Source of the DNA: Bolinopsis microptera
Lineage: Eukaryota; Ctenophora; Tentaculata; Lobata; Bolinopsidae
DNA length: 64,000 nt
Direction: 5' to 3'
Assembly (NCBI RefSeq): GCF_026151205.1
Contig: NC_087072.1
Coordinates: 18,584,103 to 18,648,102, forward strand
The position numbers were made by a program, and so were the translations under genes. The notes beneath the pieces are model-generated. The model made no database searches. It was not told the DNA's origin and saw only the letters and a list, made by a program, of their open reading frames with translations. Below, one piece after another: positions 22,352 to 33,700 of the stretch; positions within the stretch are counted from its first letter, which is position 1, and every line of letters begins with the position of its first letter.

Positions 22352-25300
22352 ATGAGCAATTTAACGTTTGTTGTTGCTGTCGTGATTTTCACGGCAGTGC
22401 TGCTAGTGCAGACATCTTCAAGCGAGTGCAATCTAAAAAATAAAGCTCTCAAAAGGAAGATAAAGAAGTACCAAAGGAAATGCCTACTGAACGGATTCCA
22501 ATCATCTATCGGCTGTGAAGTAGGAGAAGGACAATTAAGAAAGAAAGCTGCGAAGAAATGTGGCGTGATTGAAGAAACCTTGAAAAAGTGTGACTACTCC
22601 TGCCCAGTTGATGGAAGTTGGAGTGACTACAGTGAATGGACATCTTGCACGGTGCCATGCGGGGGAGGAAGTCAGTCTAGGGACAGATCATGCAGCAACC
22701 CTACCCCAGCGTTTGGTGGAGCTGACTGTGAAGGAAATGCTGAGGAAACACAGAAATGTAACCTTCAAGATTGCCCAGGTTAGATATTACGAATTTGTTC
22801 GATGCTATTAAATATTATTGACAAATTATCATCAAATCTGCAACGAATAGATCATAACAAATATTCTCGAATAAAAAACCAAAACGTGCTTAACTTTGGC
22901 CATTGTTGTTTGTTTATAGAACCCGTCCCCAATCTCGTATTGAAAAAGACTAAACTCAATTCTGAGTGTGAATACTATACTATATATAACTTTATTCAAA
23001 TCAAAAATAGAACATAAAGAACATCTTGATGACCTGATAAGTCACCAAGAGAAAAATAACACTGAATAAACTAAATCATGCTTAACTCTCTCCATGCTTT
23101 TCTATCTGTTGCAAAAAGTCTTAAATGGTATAAATCGTCTGTATTTACAAGTCTAAAGTTTCTGTCATTTAAATCGTTCAAAATAGTTTTTAACAAGTTT
23201 GACTGGTGTCGTCCGACTCTACCTCTCATCAAACTCTGACTCTCTACAGCAAAATGTAAGGCAAGCTGGGCAGGTGAGTTATTATCACTGCGGAGGATGT
23301 GACCGAGCATTCTCCACCGTGCACGAGCAACACGCTCACTTAGTGGAACAACTTCGCAGCGTTTGTATAGAGTCACATTTCGTATGACATTAGGGTAGGT
23401 CATGCCGATGATCGTACGGAGATGATTCCTGTGGCAGACATCAAGTTTTTGAAGGAGTTGTTTAGATGTTGCCCAACTGTTGCAATTATACATCAGTATT
23501 GAAACAACTTGTGCTTCATATATCTTGAGTCGAATCTTCAAGGGTATACGTCTACCTTGTTCCCAGACTTTTTTGTAGTTCTGAAAAGCAATGTTAGCAA
23601 GTATACATCGTCTCTTGACATCTTCGATGCTACACAACTTAGAGCCTAAAGAGATAGATGACCTCCAAGGTTCTCTACCTCTGAGTGTCTCTCCTTTGTT
23701 ATCAACCTCGTTCTTGCTGGCCAGATAGAAGTGGGTGAACTCGGTTTTTGACTCATTGACAAAAAGATTCCACTCTTCCAATATCTCTTTACATATTGGC
23801 AACAAAGACTCCAAATTGCTTTTATCCTCATCAGTAAAATCAACATCATCTGCGTACTCCCACTCGAGGGGTAACAGATTCTCAGCTATGGGAGGGTTAG
23901 GTCTTAGATAGGACATAACAGCACGCAGGTGGTAAAGTGCTGCTGCCAGATATAGAGTGAACAAGTTTCCAGACAAACTGTCGCCTTGAAAAGCTCCAAT
24001 CGTGACAATAAACTCTCCCGATATTGTTGAGTTCACTTTGATCTTCAGTTTAGTATTTGCGAGCAAATACCTTACCAGTCGAATGTCGTCCTCACTACAA
24101 CCAGCATCAGCTAAAATGTCAAGTAATACCGACCTCTTTATGGTATCGAAAGCAGAGGACATGTCAATGCCCATCTTATGAAGAGACCAGCGTTTTTCCT
24201 TGACAACTGACACTAGTATTCGCTGGGTCCAAACGATATTTGCACAACTATGGCCAGGTTTATAGGCATTCTGCCAAGGACCAGTGTACTGAGATACTTG
24301 CCTTTGGATGCGCTTTAAGACTATCATGGACAATATCTTTCTAGTACCGTTTAGTAGGCAAAGTGGGCGCAAACTCTTAGGGGGGCCTAGTGGCTTTCCA
24401 GGTTTTTGGAGCGGAGTAAGGTATCCCTCTGTGAAAGAAGGTACATGTTCATGGAGCTCAAAGGATCGATTAGTAAGTTGTGCAAATGTGGAAAAAAAGA
24501 TTTCAGGAGAGTGTTTGAGAAATTCGTTTGGGATCCCATCTGGTCCAACAGCTTTACCGTTCTTGAGTTTCTTGGCCGCAAGCTCAACTTCAAACGCTGT
24601 AATGGGGTTTTGAAGGGGCCTAGGGTTACCTGTGATGATAGCTAAGTAATTGATTCCTGGGTTGCAGAGTCTTCCTGATTCCTCAGTGTTCATCAAACAT
24701 TTTTCGAAATTGATTTTATAGTTGTTTCTAACAGCTCACAGCTGCTTTTGGTCCCATGGGAAAATATTGTTCTTAGCCGAAATTATCTCCAGTCAAAGAT
24801 TAGCACTTATGTGTTATGTAATTGTATCGCGTGAGCGATTTTCAATCGTGCGCCCTGAAAATCGAGTCTATCTTCTCCTGCATTTTTTGAACAATCACCC
24901 TGAAACTTTCAGGATATGTTCTAGGGATCCTTTAGAAGAGACCAATCAAGCCGAATTCTGAGATAGACCTTAGAAATTTTTTATATGATTTTGAAAATCT
25001 TGGACCTCATTTTTTGACGATTTTTCCCCATTAAACAAGCGAAGAGAATAATAATAATAATAAAATTTGGTAGCTTAAACACAAACTCTAAGCCCAGTGG
25101 ATAAACCACAAAACTTATGCTCTATTGTGTGAAACAAAGATACTAGATCAAGATAACTATCAAGGAGTGTATGCATAGGACATAAAAAGTTTTGGAACGA
25201 AGATGACATGCTTATGAAGCGAGCTAACAGTCTAATTGCTAATAAGTTCAAAAATATCGTGACATTAGGTTGCATCCTAAACAGTTTAAGCAAATAACAT

Positions 25301-27862
25301 AAAGTTATATTGTCAATTAATCGCTCATGCCATAACTTTTCTTAAACAGGTGAGTTTTTAATAATGTTTTGAACAGATCAACATCAGAACAAGTCTTAAT
25401 TTCAATTGGTAGTTGGTTCCAGATTTTCGGAGCAACAGTCTGAAACGCTCTTGGGTGCGATCTTGTAGATCCGACAGGTAGGTGTAAGGAGGAAGTTCTT
25501 CTGCTACTCGAACTAACAAATGTTACTAGATCACACAGATATGCAGGAGCAACACCATTGACTGCTTTGAAAATCAGTAAACATAACTTAAACTCAATCC
25601 TTTCCTTCACTTTGAGCCAATGAAGGGATTTGAGCTTCTCCTCGACTGAGTCTCTCTTCTTTAATCCAAAAACCAGACGGCATGCTCGGTTCTGAATGTT
25701 CTGCAGCTGCGTAATTGAGGCTTGACTACAACCATAGTAAAGCGCATTGCAGTAGTCAAGCGATGAGATTACAATTGCTTGAGTCAGTGTTCCCATCTGT
25801 TTGGTTGTGAGGAACGTTTTCATCTTAGCAAGGTCTCTTAGTTTCAGAAAACACGATGTTTTAAGTTGCTTGATTTGCTCACCAAAGTTTAGTTGACAGT
25901 CGAGACGAAATCTGAGGTTCCTTGCAACAGGTGACAGCCTGACACACGTCTCAGAGTTAACAAACACGCCCCCTATAGACAGCTGCTGGAGAACAAGCGG
26001 TGTCCCAAAAACAAGAATCTCAGTTTTTCCTGCATTGAGCTGTAGATAATGTTTTTTCATCCAGTCATTAATTTCTTGGAAAGATTTGGGAACATCGTTG
26101 AAAAGGACGGTGGGCTCCTCGTTTGGCTTGAAACTTTTATACAGCTGATGATCGTCGGCGTAACCCTGGATGGAGAAGTTCAAATCATGTGCTGCTGAGT
26201 ACAAAGAGCGAATGTAGATGTTAGAGAACATAATTGGCGGGCAATTTGGCCGGTAACCAGTTTTAGTAGAAAAAAATTATAGGCTCTGGTGCTCTGCTAC
26301 GGTGAACATGAACATGTGAACTAGGGATGAAACAAGGATTTTCCGCGGTATTAAACTAAAGTGAACTGGTGAACTTAGAAGCTGAGATATACGGCGAATG
26401 GATTAAATGAAAACTTATACAACCTATGAAAGATGGAAATGGATCAAAATAATGTATGAAATGAAAGGACGTGTGAGAATGAGTGCCTCTTAAGATGGCA
26501 CAGAATGAATCTGCACAATTAAGTCTGCGTGTGAAAGAAGATACGTATATTAAAGTCATTATTGTAACGGTAATATATTAGAACCAGACAGAAACAAAGT
26601 GTGAAGGGCCTGAACGTATATAATATATATGTAGTCCCAAGAGAGTTTTCAGGATAGAAGGTTCAGTTCAGAGATATTGGTGCTGGAGGATAAGTTGCCA
26701 AATTCTCCTGGAGTAGCATCTTCTAATGATTGATATGAACTGACACGTCATTAGTGACTGGATGACACTAAATATGATGTTGTAATATTATGGTGAAGCC
26801 GAAAGACTGAAACTGAAAGTTGTGAGCGATAGAGTTGTTTTAAAACAACACTGGAATATTCAGATATTTGATTGTGTTACAAAATTTTCAATAGAGGTCT
26901 TTGTTGTCTTTATCGTAGTAGTTCCATTATGATGTCTGGTAGGACTCTTTCTTTATCCTATTACGTCGTGTCACCATTCAAGATACTATCTAAGGATGTC
27001 TCAAAACATAGTGCTAATATACTTAGCCAAAATCGCTCTCTCAAAAACCGCTCTCTCCGTTGACAGTTATTATAGAGAGAGCCACAATTAGAGGAGCACT
27101 GAAAAACGCAACGCACGGAAAATTACAAATTGGAACTTCCGCCGTCACTGGTCTAATCTATATTTCAATCCTTCGGCTTCCTGTAATTGTAACAAGTATG
27201 GTTGTTGGAAATGGAATGTCCGAAGTAAGATAAAAATGTGAACAGTAGTCTAGTGCAGTTATACATTAGTGTCTTGTGCGCCAGGTTCAGTATTAAAATT
27301 TTAACTAATCACTCTGTTTCAGAGTGGACACCCATCTTCAACTCAACATCCAACATGGTCGGACCCTTCACCTCCTCAAACCTCCCAGTATTTAAGTTGA
27401 AGTTCACTGAAAATAAAGTGGCAGACAAAAGACTATACCTGAGTGTAAACGTCAACCTGTACAATGGAAATGGAATAAAACTTGGTCATACAAACTTCAT
27501 TATCAATGCCGGAATTGTGGATGAAGAGGTTCAGGTAACGGCTTACAAACGGTTCTATTTCGATGGACCATGGTCAGGAAACAGAAGTTGCTCAGAGACT
27601 CTCAACTCGGACTATCTTGAAGATTTTAACTTTGAGATGGTTACTTCAGTTGGATCGGAGGATATGTTCCAGATCACAACATCTAGCGGAGAGAGCCACA
27701 GTGAGAGTATGGGAGACTGCAGCAGCTACTCTACCTGGCAGGACATGTTGCTGGAGGCTGAGAGTGCTGATTTGGGGATGATCACCTGGCTGAGCGACCT
27801 GCCCGACTACTTTACTACTGAGTACACCGTGACGCCAGATTATTCAACTGATAACCAAACAG
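22352..27862 (+). CDS. Secreted thrombospondin type-1 repeat protein (partial)
   Basis: Exon 1 (22352-22778) begins with a signal peptide (MSNLTFVVAVVIFTAVLLVQ). A Lys- and Cys-rich domain (CNLKNKALKRKIKKY ... CDYSCP) follows, then one TSP1 repeat at about residues 88-142 with the WSDYSEWTSC tryptophan ladder, a CGGGSQSRDRSC core and CNLQDCP end. It ends in phase 1 at CCAG/GTTAG. A second exon at 27323-27862 has the matching phase and encodes 180 residues (EWTPIFNSTSNMVG ... TVTPDYSTDNQT) with few cysteines and beta-rich character, ending at CAG/GTAAAA. I do not recognise that domain. Joining them across a 4.5-kb intron is an inference from phase and position. The last exon was not found. Such proteins are secreted to the extracellular matrix or as defence or adhesion factors. 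Confidence 0.6.
23071..24696 (-). mobile_element. LINE reverse transcriptase fragment, ORF intact
   Basis: 541 codons are open on the minus strand inside the intron of the TSP1 gene. Motifs are KLKNGKAVGPDGIPNEFLK, LTPLQKPGKPLG, LCLLNGTRKILS, YKPGHSCANIVWTQR, IDMSSAFDTIKR, GAFQGDSLSGNLF, the catalytic EYADDVDFTDED and a C-terminal RWRMLGHILRSDNNSP / GRVGRHQSNL block. It is the same family as the copy at 11512-13647, and here there is no stop or frameshift. The 5' part, including the endonuclease, is missing, and the break lies at 24696 next to another repeat. Confidence 0.85.
24693..25030. repeat. Dispersed repeat, copy 2
   Basis: The sequence matches 18425-18775 in the same orientation (see that entry) and abuts the 5' break of the LINE fragment. 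Confidence 0.8.
25046..26235 (-). mobile_element. CR1/L2-like LINE, 3' part, 5'-truncated
   Basis: 304 codons (26231 down to 25317) start just before the RT catalytic box (GYADDHQLY), followed by LQLNAGKTEILVFG, RLDCQLNFGEQI, DYCNALYYGCSQ, LQNIQNRACRLVFG, LHWLKVKERIEFKLCLLIFK and FKTLLKTHLFKK. This order is typical of the C-terminal half of CR1/L2-type LINE polymerases. The 3' end carries an (ATT)n tail (plus strand AATAATAATAATAA, 25049-25066). The copy is truncated within RT, as retrotransposed LINEs usually are, and the remaining frame is open. Confidence 0.85.
26236..27322. other. Remaining TSP1 intron
   Basis: No recognisable element or exon is visible. The tract is moderately AT-rich and ends in the acceptor TCTGTTTCAG before 27323. 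CTCTCAAAAACCGCTCTCTC near 27040 is a short direct duplication. Confidence 0.4.
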
Positions 27863-30742
27863 GTAAAACTCCTTCTAGATAGATTTAGCGGGAATATACG
27901 ACATAGTCTTCTTTGGTCGATTTAGCGGGAATATAGAGCACAGTCAACAATCACCTGCACCAGTATCTCCCACAGTCCCACGTGTAAACCAGCTAAATGT
28001 CTACAAAACATGACTCAAATTATTTGTCTATTCACATATTATGACGTAATCATTTTTTTGGTAATTCTTGAATTCTTTTGACATAAAGAATTCACCACTA
28101 AAATAATCTTATATATTATTTAACTTTTTCTTAAAAACTTGCTTTCACAAATTCCGCTCTTTAGGAGCATAATAATCCCAAAAACTCATTTGACTTGAGC
28201 TAGCTTATCTTACTTAGAATAAAACCTTTTTTAGCTGACAAGAAAATATTGAATATTCATATTTAAGCATGTTATTGTTTATTGTTTACAACTAGTAAAT
28301 GGATATTGTGATGTTTTCTTGCAACTTTTCGTGTTTTATTTCGCAAAAATTGCATCTCAGAATGTTGACGAGGTTTCAAAATTACATATCAACGTCAAAG
28401 AAGATATGAAAGTCGTAACATTTCAATTAAAAACAGTACTATGATATTGAAGGGCTGGAGCCTGGAATACCACTGAATTTAATTACTCGTGTGAATCATC
28501 ATAAGATCATAGACATTACGTACATTCTCAAAGTACAAACTGTCACCCCAATCGATAACTCTCAAGCATCAATGCCTTTTTGTGCTTTCGAATAAATAAC
28601 TAAAAAAGTGTGCTCATTTTCACATCTCTAATATCGCCAACTTTTGTTCAAACCTCTTGTCCCCTCTTGTAGCAGACCAATAGTTCCACACGTCCATACA
28701 GCAACCTATAAACCCATCCTCAGTTTCTTGTCACAATGATCAATGATGCTTAATGATAAGAGCGATTGTCTGCAAGCTGTAAAAACTTTACAGTGTCCAG
28801 TCATTAAACACCAATACGTAAGCGAGGTGCTGCTCTCTGCAGCTCAGAAACTCTCTGCAGTTATCACATAATATGCATTATGCAGTAGTCACGTGATTTA
28901 TGCAGCAACACCAACACCAATAGCACCACCAGAAGCATCATACAGTAAAACCCAGATTTACCGCAAACCCCGATTTACGGCAAACCCCGATTTACCGCAA
29001 ACCCCGATTTACGGCAAACCCCGATTTACCGCAAACCCCAATTTACCGCCAACCTCGATTTACCGCGGATGTTACCTTTCCCCCGCGGATGTTTCCCTTC
29101 CTGCAAACTCTGCGTTAAATCTGCGTTTTACTGTATCAATTCATCGGGTAAAGTTCCATGGTATGATGTGGATAAAGAGGAAAAGATTATAAACTATTAT
29201 GATCTGAACATGTTATGACCCCAGACAAGCAAAATTACAATCTCGCCTGTTGGCTCTCGACAGAATGAGGTTGGCATTCAAATATATGGGCCTTCTGTCT
29301 GGAGGGAAGAATGCTAACGTTAAGAATGGTATTCAAATGTCTGCCAGACTTTGGGGCCGGAGTGATATGATCCACCATATACGTCATCAAGTAATTAACA
29401 TGCAAGCTTGAAGCTTGTGGCGTATAATTAGTGATGTGATCCATGGATTGCTGCTGTAGATATATCCGTCAGAATCAAGCACCTGTTGACATCCTCTGAA
29501 ACCGTTGAGGAACTTGGAGAAGGTAGGCATGACTGTTGATAGAATGCGATACTACTACCTTCTATCACCCAATATTTATACCTAGAACACTAGATCGGCT
29601 CACTCCCCTTGCATGCCTTTGACACGTACGTCTCACATCTCTTGATACGAGAACCCCCTCTTTAGCGAGAGCTCCCGTCCCTTATGTGATCTACGAGTCG
29701 AGCAGTCAGATTGGTGACGTGATCTGACCCCTCTTTGGGGGCCGGTTCAGTTTCCGGTCCCAAAGTCTCCCAGTGATTCAAATTGCATCCTTAAAGAATG
29801 CAAGGGACAAGTTTTTGGCAGAATACCGGCAGTTAGCCAAGTCTGAAGTCTACCGCTGTCAATGCATTCATAACATCACAGTTTTGTCATTTTCCTTATC
29901 TAATCAACAGCTTAATTTTAATTCATAAGAATTGGAACCAATCGTAATCATAATATTAATCACTTGCTCGTGTTAGGTCCACATTTTGGAGGACCGCTTC
30001 GTTGAACAGATACAGTTGTGGGGTATGTTCAGTGGATCCTGGAACAAGTAGGGTGGGGAGAGTACACATGCTCTCTTCAACAGACACGAACACATGACAA
30101 CCACTATAGGGACTACGAGGAAAGAGTCGTGAAAATTTGTGAACTTACGACACGAAAGTATCTTCTTAAGGTTAAATCTAAGCAAAATGACATATTCAAA
30201 TATCGTATTATCGTATGTTTTGTTATTATTTTAAATTATTTCTCGTTGTTTTATCTTTGCATAAGTAATATTTTTTGGTGTTCAGTAATGTTTTAAAATG
30301 TGATATAATTTTTGTATTCGTAATTATTTTTGTTACAGAAGGAATATATTTAATTTAGTCTGAGGATTCCTCATTCTAACCTGTCTAAACCCTGTACATA
30401 ACATGAAGACTTTGTTGTAAAAGCATTAATACTATAATTTCTGTTAATCGGATCAAGGGACGATTCTAGTTTCACTATTACTTTTATTAGTCCTAATCAA
30501 TATACCAGCTTTGGCACATTAGACCAACTTCTAATTGAAGCTAATATAGCCAATATTAAATACAACATCGAAAGTGACATTTGCCACTAATTGATGGAAA
30601 ACGCAGATCGATTAATTATTATCTATATTAAAATTCTTCCAAAATGTCTCTTTCTATTGTAATGATTTTCCATTTATCGAAGCTTTTCTTCGGTAAATCA
30701 ACTTCCCAATGTAATAACATGCACATTGTAAGATTGTTAGCA
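27863..30742. other. Region between the TSP1 and alpha-actinin-like genes
   Basis: About 2.9 kb with no gene that can be modelled. It holds the 28127-28290 copy of the repeat also seen at 21200-21360, and the MITE at 28943-29133. A GC-richer patch at 29640-29790 contains GACCCCTCTTTGGGGGCC, a possible promoter or element end. A last exon of the TSP1 gene may lie here: the acceptor near 28698 gives a matching phase and 12 codons, but this is too weak to call. Confidence 0.4.
28943..29133. mobile_element. 191-bp MITE with internal 17-bp minisatellite
   Basis: The ends CAGTAAAACCCAGATTTA (28943-28960) and its inverse (29116-29133) differ at one base and are flanked by TA. The interior is a run of about seven units of GATTTACCGCAAACCCC, alternating CCGC and CGGC. 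The TA duplication and CAGT ends fit a Tc1/mariner- or pogo-related non-autonomous element whose subterminal sequence has expanded. Confidence 0.8.
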
Positions 30743-33700
30743 ATGTCTGACGACTTCATAGTGTACCATCAAGCTAGTGATCAGCCCTATTCGGAGGGGT
30801 TTGTGGTGCACGGTGCTGGGGATAGTGATGACGAACACTCTCAGCAGGTCTAAACTTTAAATAGTTGGTTATGTATGTAAAATGAGATTGGGTGCTACTG
30901 TGATGATTTCGTGATATATATCCATTATCCAGACATTACATTTCTTCTTTAACAAACCGATTCGTTTGCAGCTCTTAGAGTCGGTGGAACTTGAGCATTT
31001 TATTAGTGATGTGTACTACGGGGAATTTCTGGGAAAGAGAAAAGGAGCGAAGTTTGTATCAAGTATCATTTCGTGGATGAATCATCACATGCCTTTTGGT
31101 AAGCCACACAGTTCTTGTCAAGTTCTTTTTGGTTCTGTAAAAGCTAATTCAAGATGCTTTGTACATAAGAGAATTTAACAACCCGTTCACAGTATTGAAA
31201 ACGATCATCACTTTGACCGGCTTATAAATTTAATGATTATTGATCAAACTTAGTTTTTAAACTTAGTTATTTAACAAGAATTGCGCCCGTTGTTTCGTTT
31301 TGGCGGACGCTAGATTTCCATTCCACATTTACTATAAATTTAAGTATAAGCTCCAATCAGCTCACTTCGATTTTCATGATAATAATATTGATAAATTATG
31401 CATCAAATACGGGAAACACTAGAAATTCAGTTCAATTGCCGTATAACTTAACTTGTATCTTAATTCAAGAAATTGTGAGCAAAGGTAAACTATACTCGTG
31501 TACACATCAATACACTACGCGTGCCACGTACAAATTGGGCGTATTACCTAATAGTAATATTATACATAACATCATATACATTAAAACACAGTCGCGCCGC
31601 GCATTCATAGATCACAGGCTATCTATACATCACATCTCCGCAAGCAATCCTCGCGCGCGCGCAACTTTTACGTTGCTTGGTAACATACGGAAGTACCCAC
31701 GACATGTTCAGACCCGCCTACCGCTATCTCCAAAATCCACGTTTTTCTGCAAAAACCTCCATTCGTAACCTTCCACTTTAAATTTTTACAAAATGGTGGA
31801 TGGAAAAAATAAATAAATTCTTTCAGATAAGAAGGTATCTTCTATAGAGGGTGACCTGAGAGATGGGGTGAAACTTTGTGGATTGATAAATGCTCTGAAG
31901 ATGAAGACTGACTTGCCAGTTCCTGCACCTTCTAATGATGAAGAGAAAAAGGAAAACTTGTATCACATTCTCTCATTTCTAGCCTCTGAACAACATATGG
32001 AAGCTGATCATGAAGTTTTTGAATATGCTGCTCAGGATATAGGTATGGTTCATAAATCATTCCTTTACTTGGACTTTCGTGAATGTTCTTAAAAATTGTC
32101 ATATTTCAACCTTATACATGTAGCTGCATTTGTTTATTACGAAAGTTAACAGTTGATCCCATTTCAGTTACTGGTGACACACAAGCAATACTGAGTGTTA
32201 TCCTAAACATAATTCGACATCACGTTATTGATTGTTTAGAGGACCCCGTCCACGGTAGACAGGGAATAGAGCTGCTTGAATACTGGGCACAAGAAGTTGT
32301 GGGCATGTCTGGGAATCTCTTCTGCTCAGACTTTGTCACCACTCATATTGAATCTGATGGTAATCTGGAAAGATTGGCAATCCATCTTAAAGTAGAGCTT
32401 CCGCAATACCTTGGTAAAAACATACTGCATACTACCTTACTCGGGAATATTACAGCGGGTTAATTTATGAATTAATTAATTAATGACCGGGAAAAATATG
32501 GCGGAATTTTCCAAAACCCACCAAGCATCAAAATGTATTACTATTAGTTTACCTTACTCGGGAACATTATAGCGGGTTAATTTATGACTGGGAAAATTAA
32601 TGACCGGGAAAAATATGGCGGAATTTTCCAAAACCCACCACTTTATCCCAGTCATAATATTCCCGAGTAAGGTACATAATTTGCATTAAAATTGTTAAAT
32701 TTCCAATAACCAGACTCAATCCAAAATAACGAATGAATCTATTGTTTGAATATATTTTAGCGTAAAATGAGTTATATTTGTGAATTGTGATTCATTACCG
32801 CTCGCGCTGTAGAGTCGAAACCAAAACAAAATAATATTTTTTGTTCGCAGATTTTCTGTCCTCCCAAGAAAAAGCGGCCTATTTGGTCGAGTGGTTTGAG
32901 AAAGAGACAGGTATTCCTCCTTTGCTGGATGTTACGATGAAACTAGAAGACGGAGATGCACATTTGAACATGTGGTATCACCTTCTAAGATATATCTGGC
33001 TGGCTGAAATGTATCAGTTTTCTTTGAAAACCAGAAAAGCCAAGGTAGTTGATTTGTCGAAGATGGTCGGGGAAGGGGCAGTTAAATTTAACATGGTAGA
33101 ATCAATAGGTTTTTTCACATTTGACTACGTACAAACTACATATTACCGCATTTCTTACTGCTTCAGACAGTGGGTGAAAACGAAAAACCAACGGCACCTC
33201 AAGACATCATACTGACTGCCATATACACGGCAGAAAAGAGGGAGAGAAACAGAACCATGTTGGTGGACCTGTGTCGAGATGTGTGTGACTGGAGTCAGGA
33301 GAAAATCAGAGTTCTGAAGAAAGAAGTTGCTGCTCTGGCGGGGGCATCTGATATTGGATCTCGGAGTGTCATTCAGCTGGCTGACATCTACACAATGATG
33401 TTAGAATTTTTATATTGTTATTTGTCTAAGCCTGTGCAAGCCTTTTTATCATTTATTTGAGCTTTGTTTATCTATAAATGAATCGGTAATCTGAAGATAC
33501 ATACAGCTATGTGCTGTAGCGATTATTCCCCGCTATCATTTGATTGAAGTGTTGTACAGCTTTGTTTCAACTGTACTAAAATTTTATTCTTAATTTATCC
33601 CACAACGGTATTTTAAAACTCAGGCGGGAGGAGCAGCAGTCGTACAGCGAGAAAAAGATCAATTGTTACAAACTGCACTGTGACGTTCAGCGTAAAGCAC

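Noticed and set aside
28680-28740. Last exon of the TSP1 gene (12 codons after an acceptor at about 28698)
   Set aside because: The phase fits, but a 12-codon exon without any recognisable sequence is not enough.
30018-30296. 92-codon ORF before the alpha-actinin-like gene
   Set aside because: It has no domain, no splice context and a composition like the surrounding AT-rich DNA.
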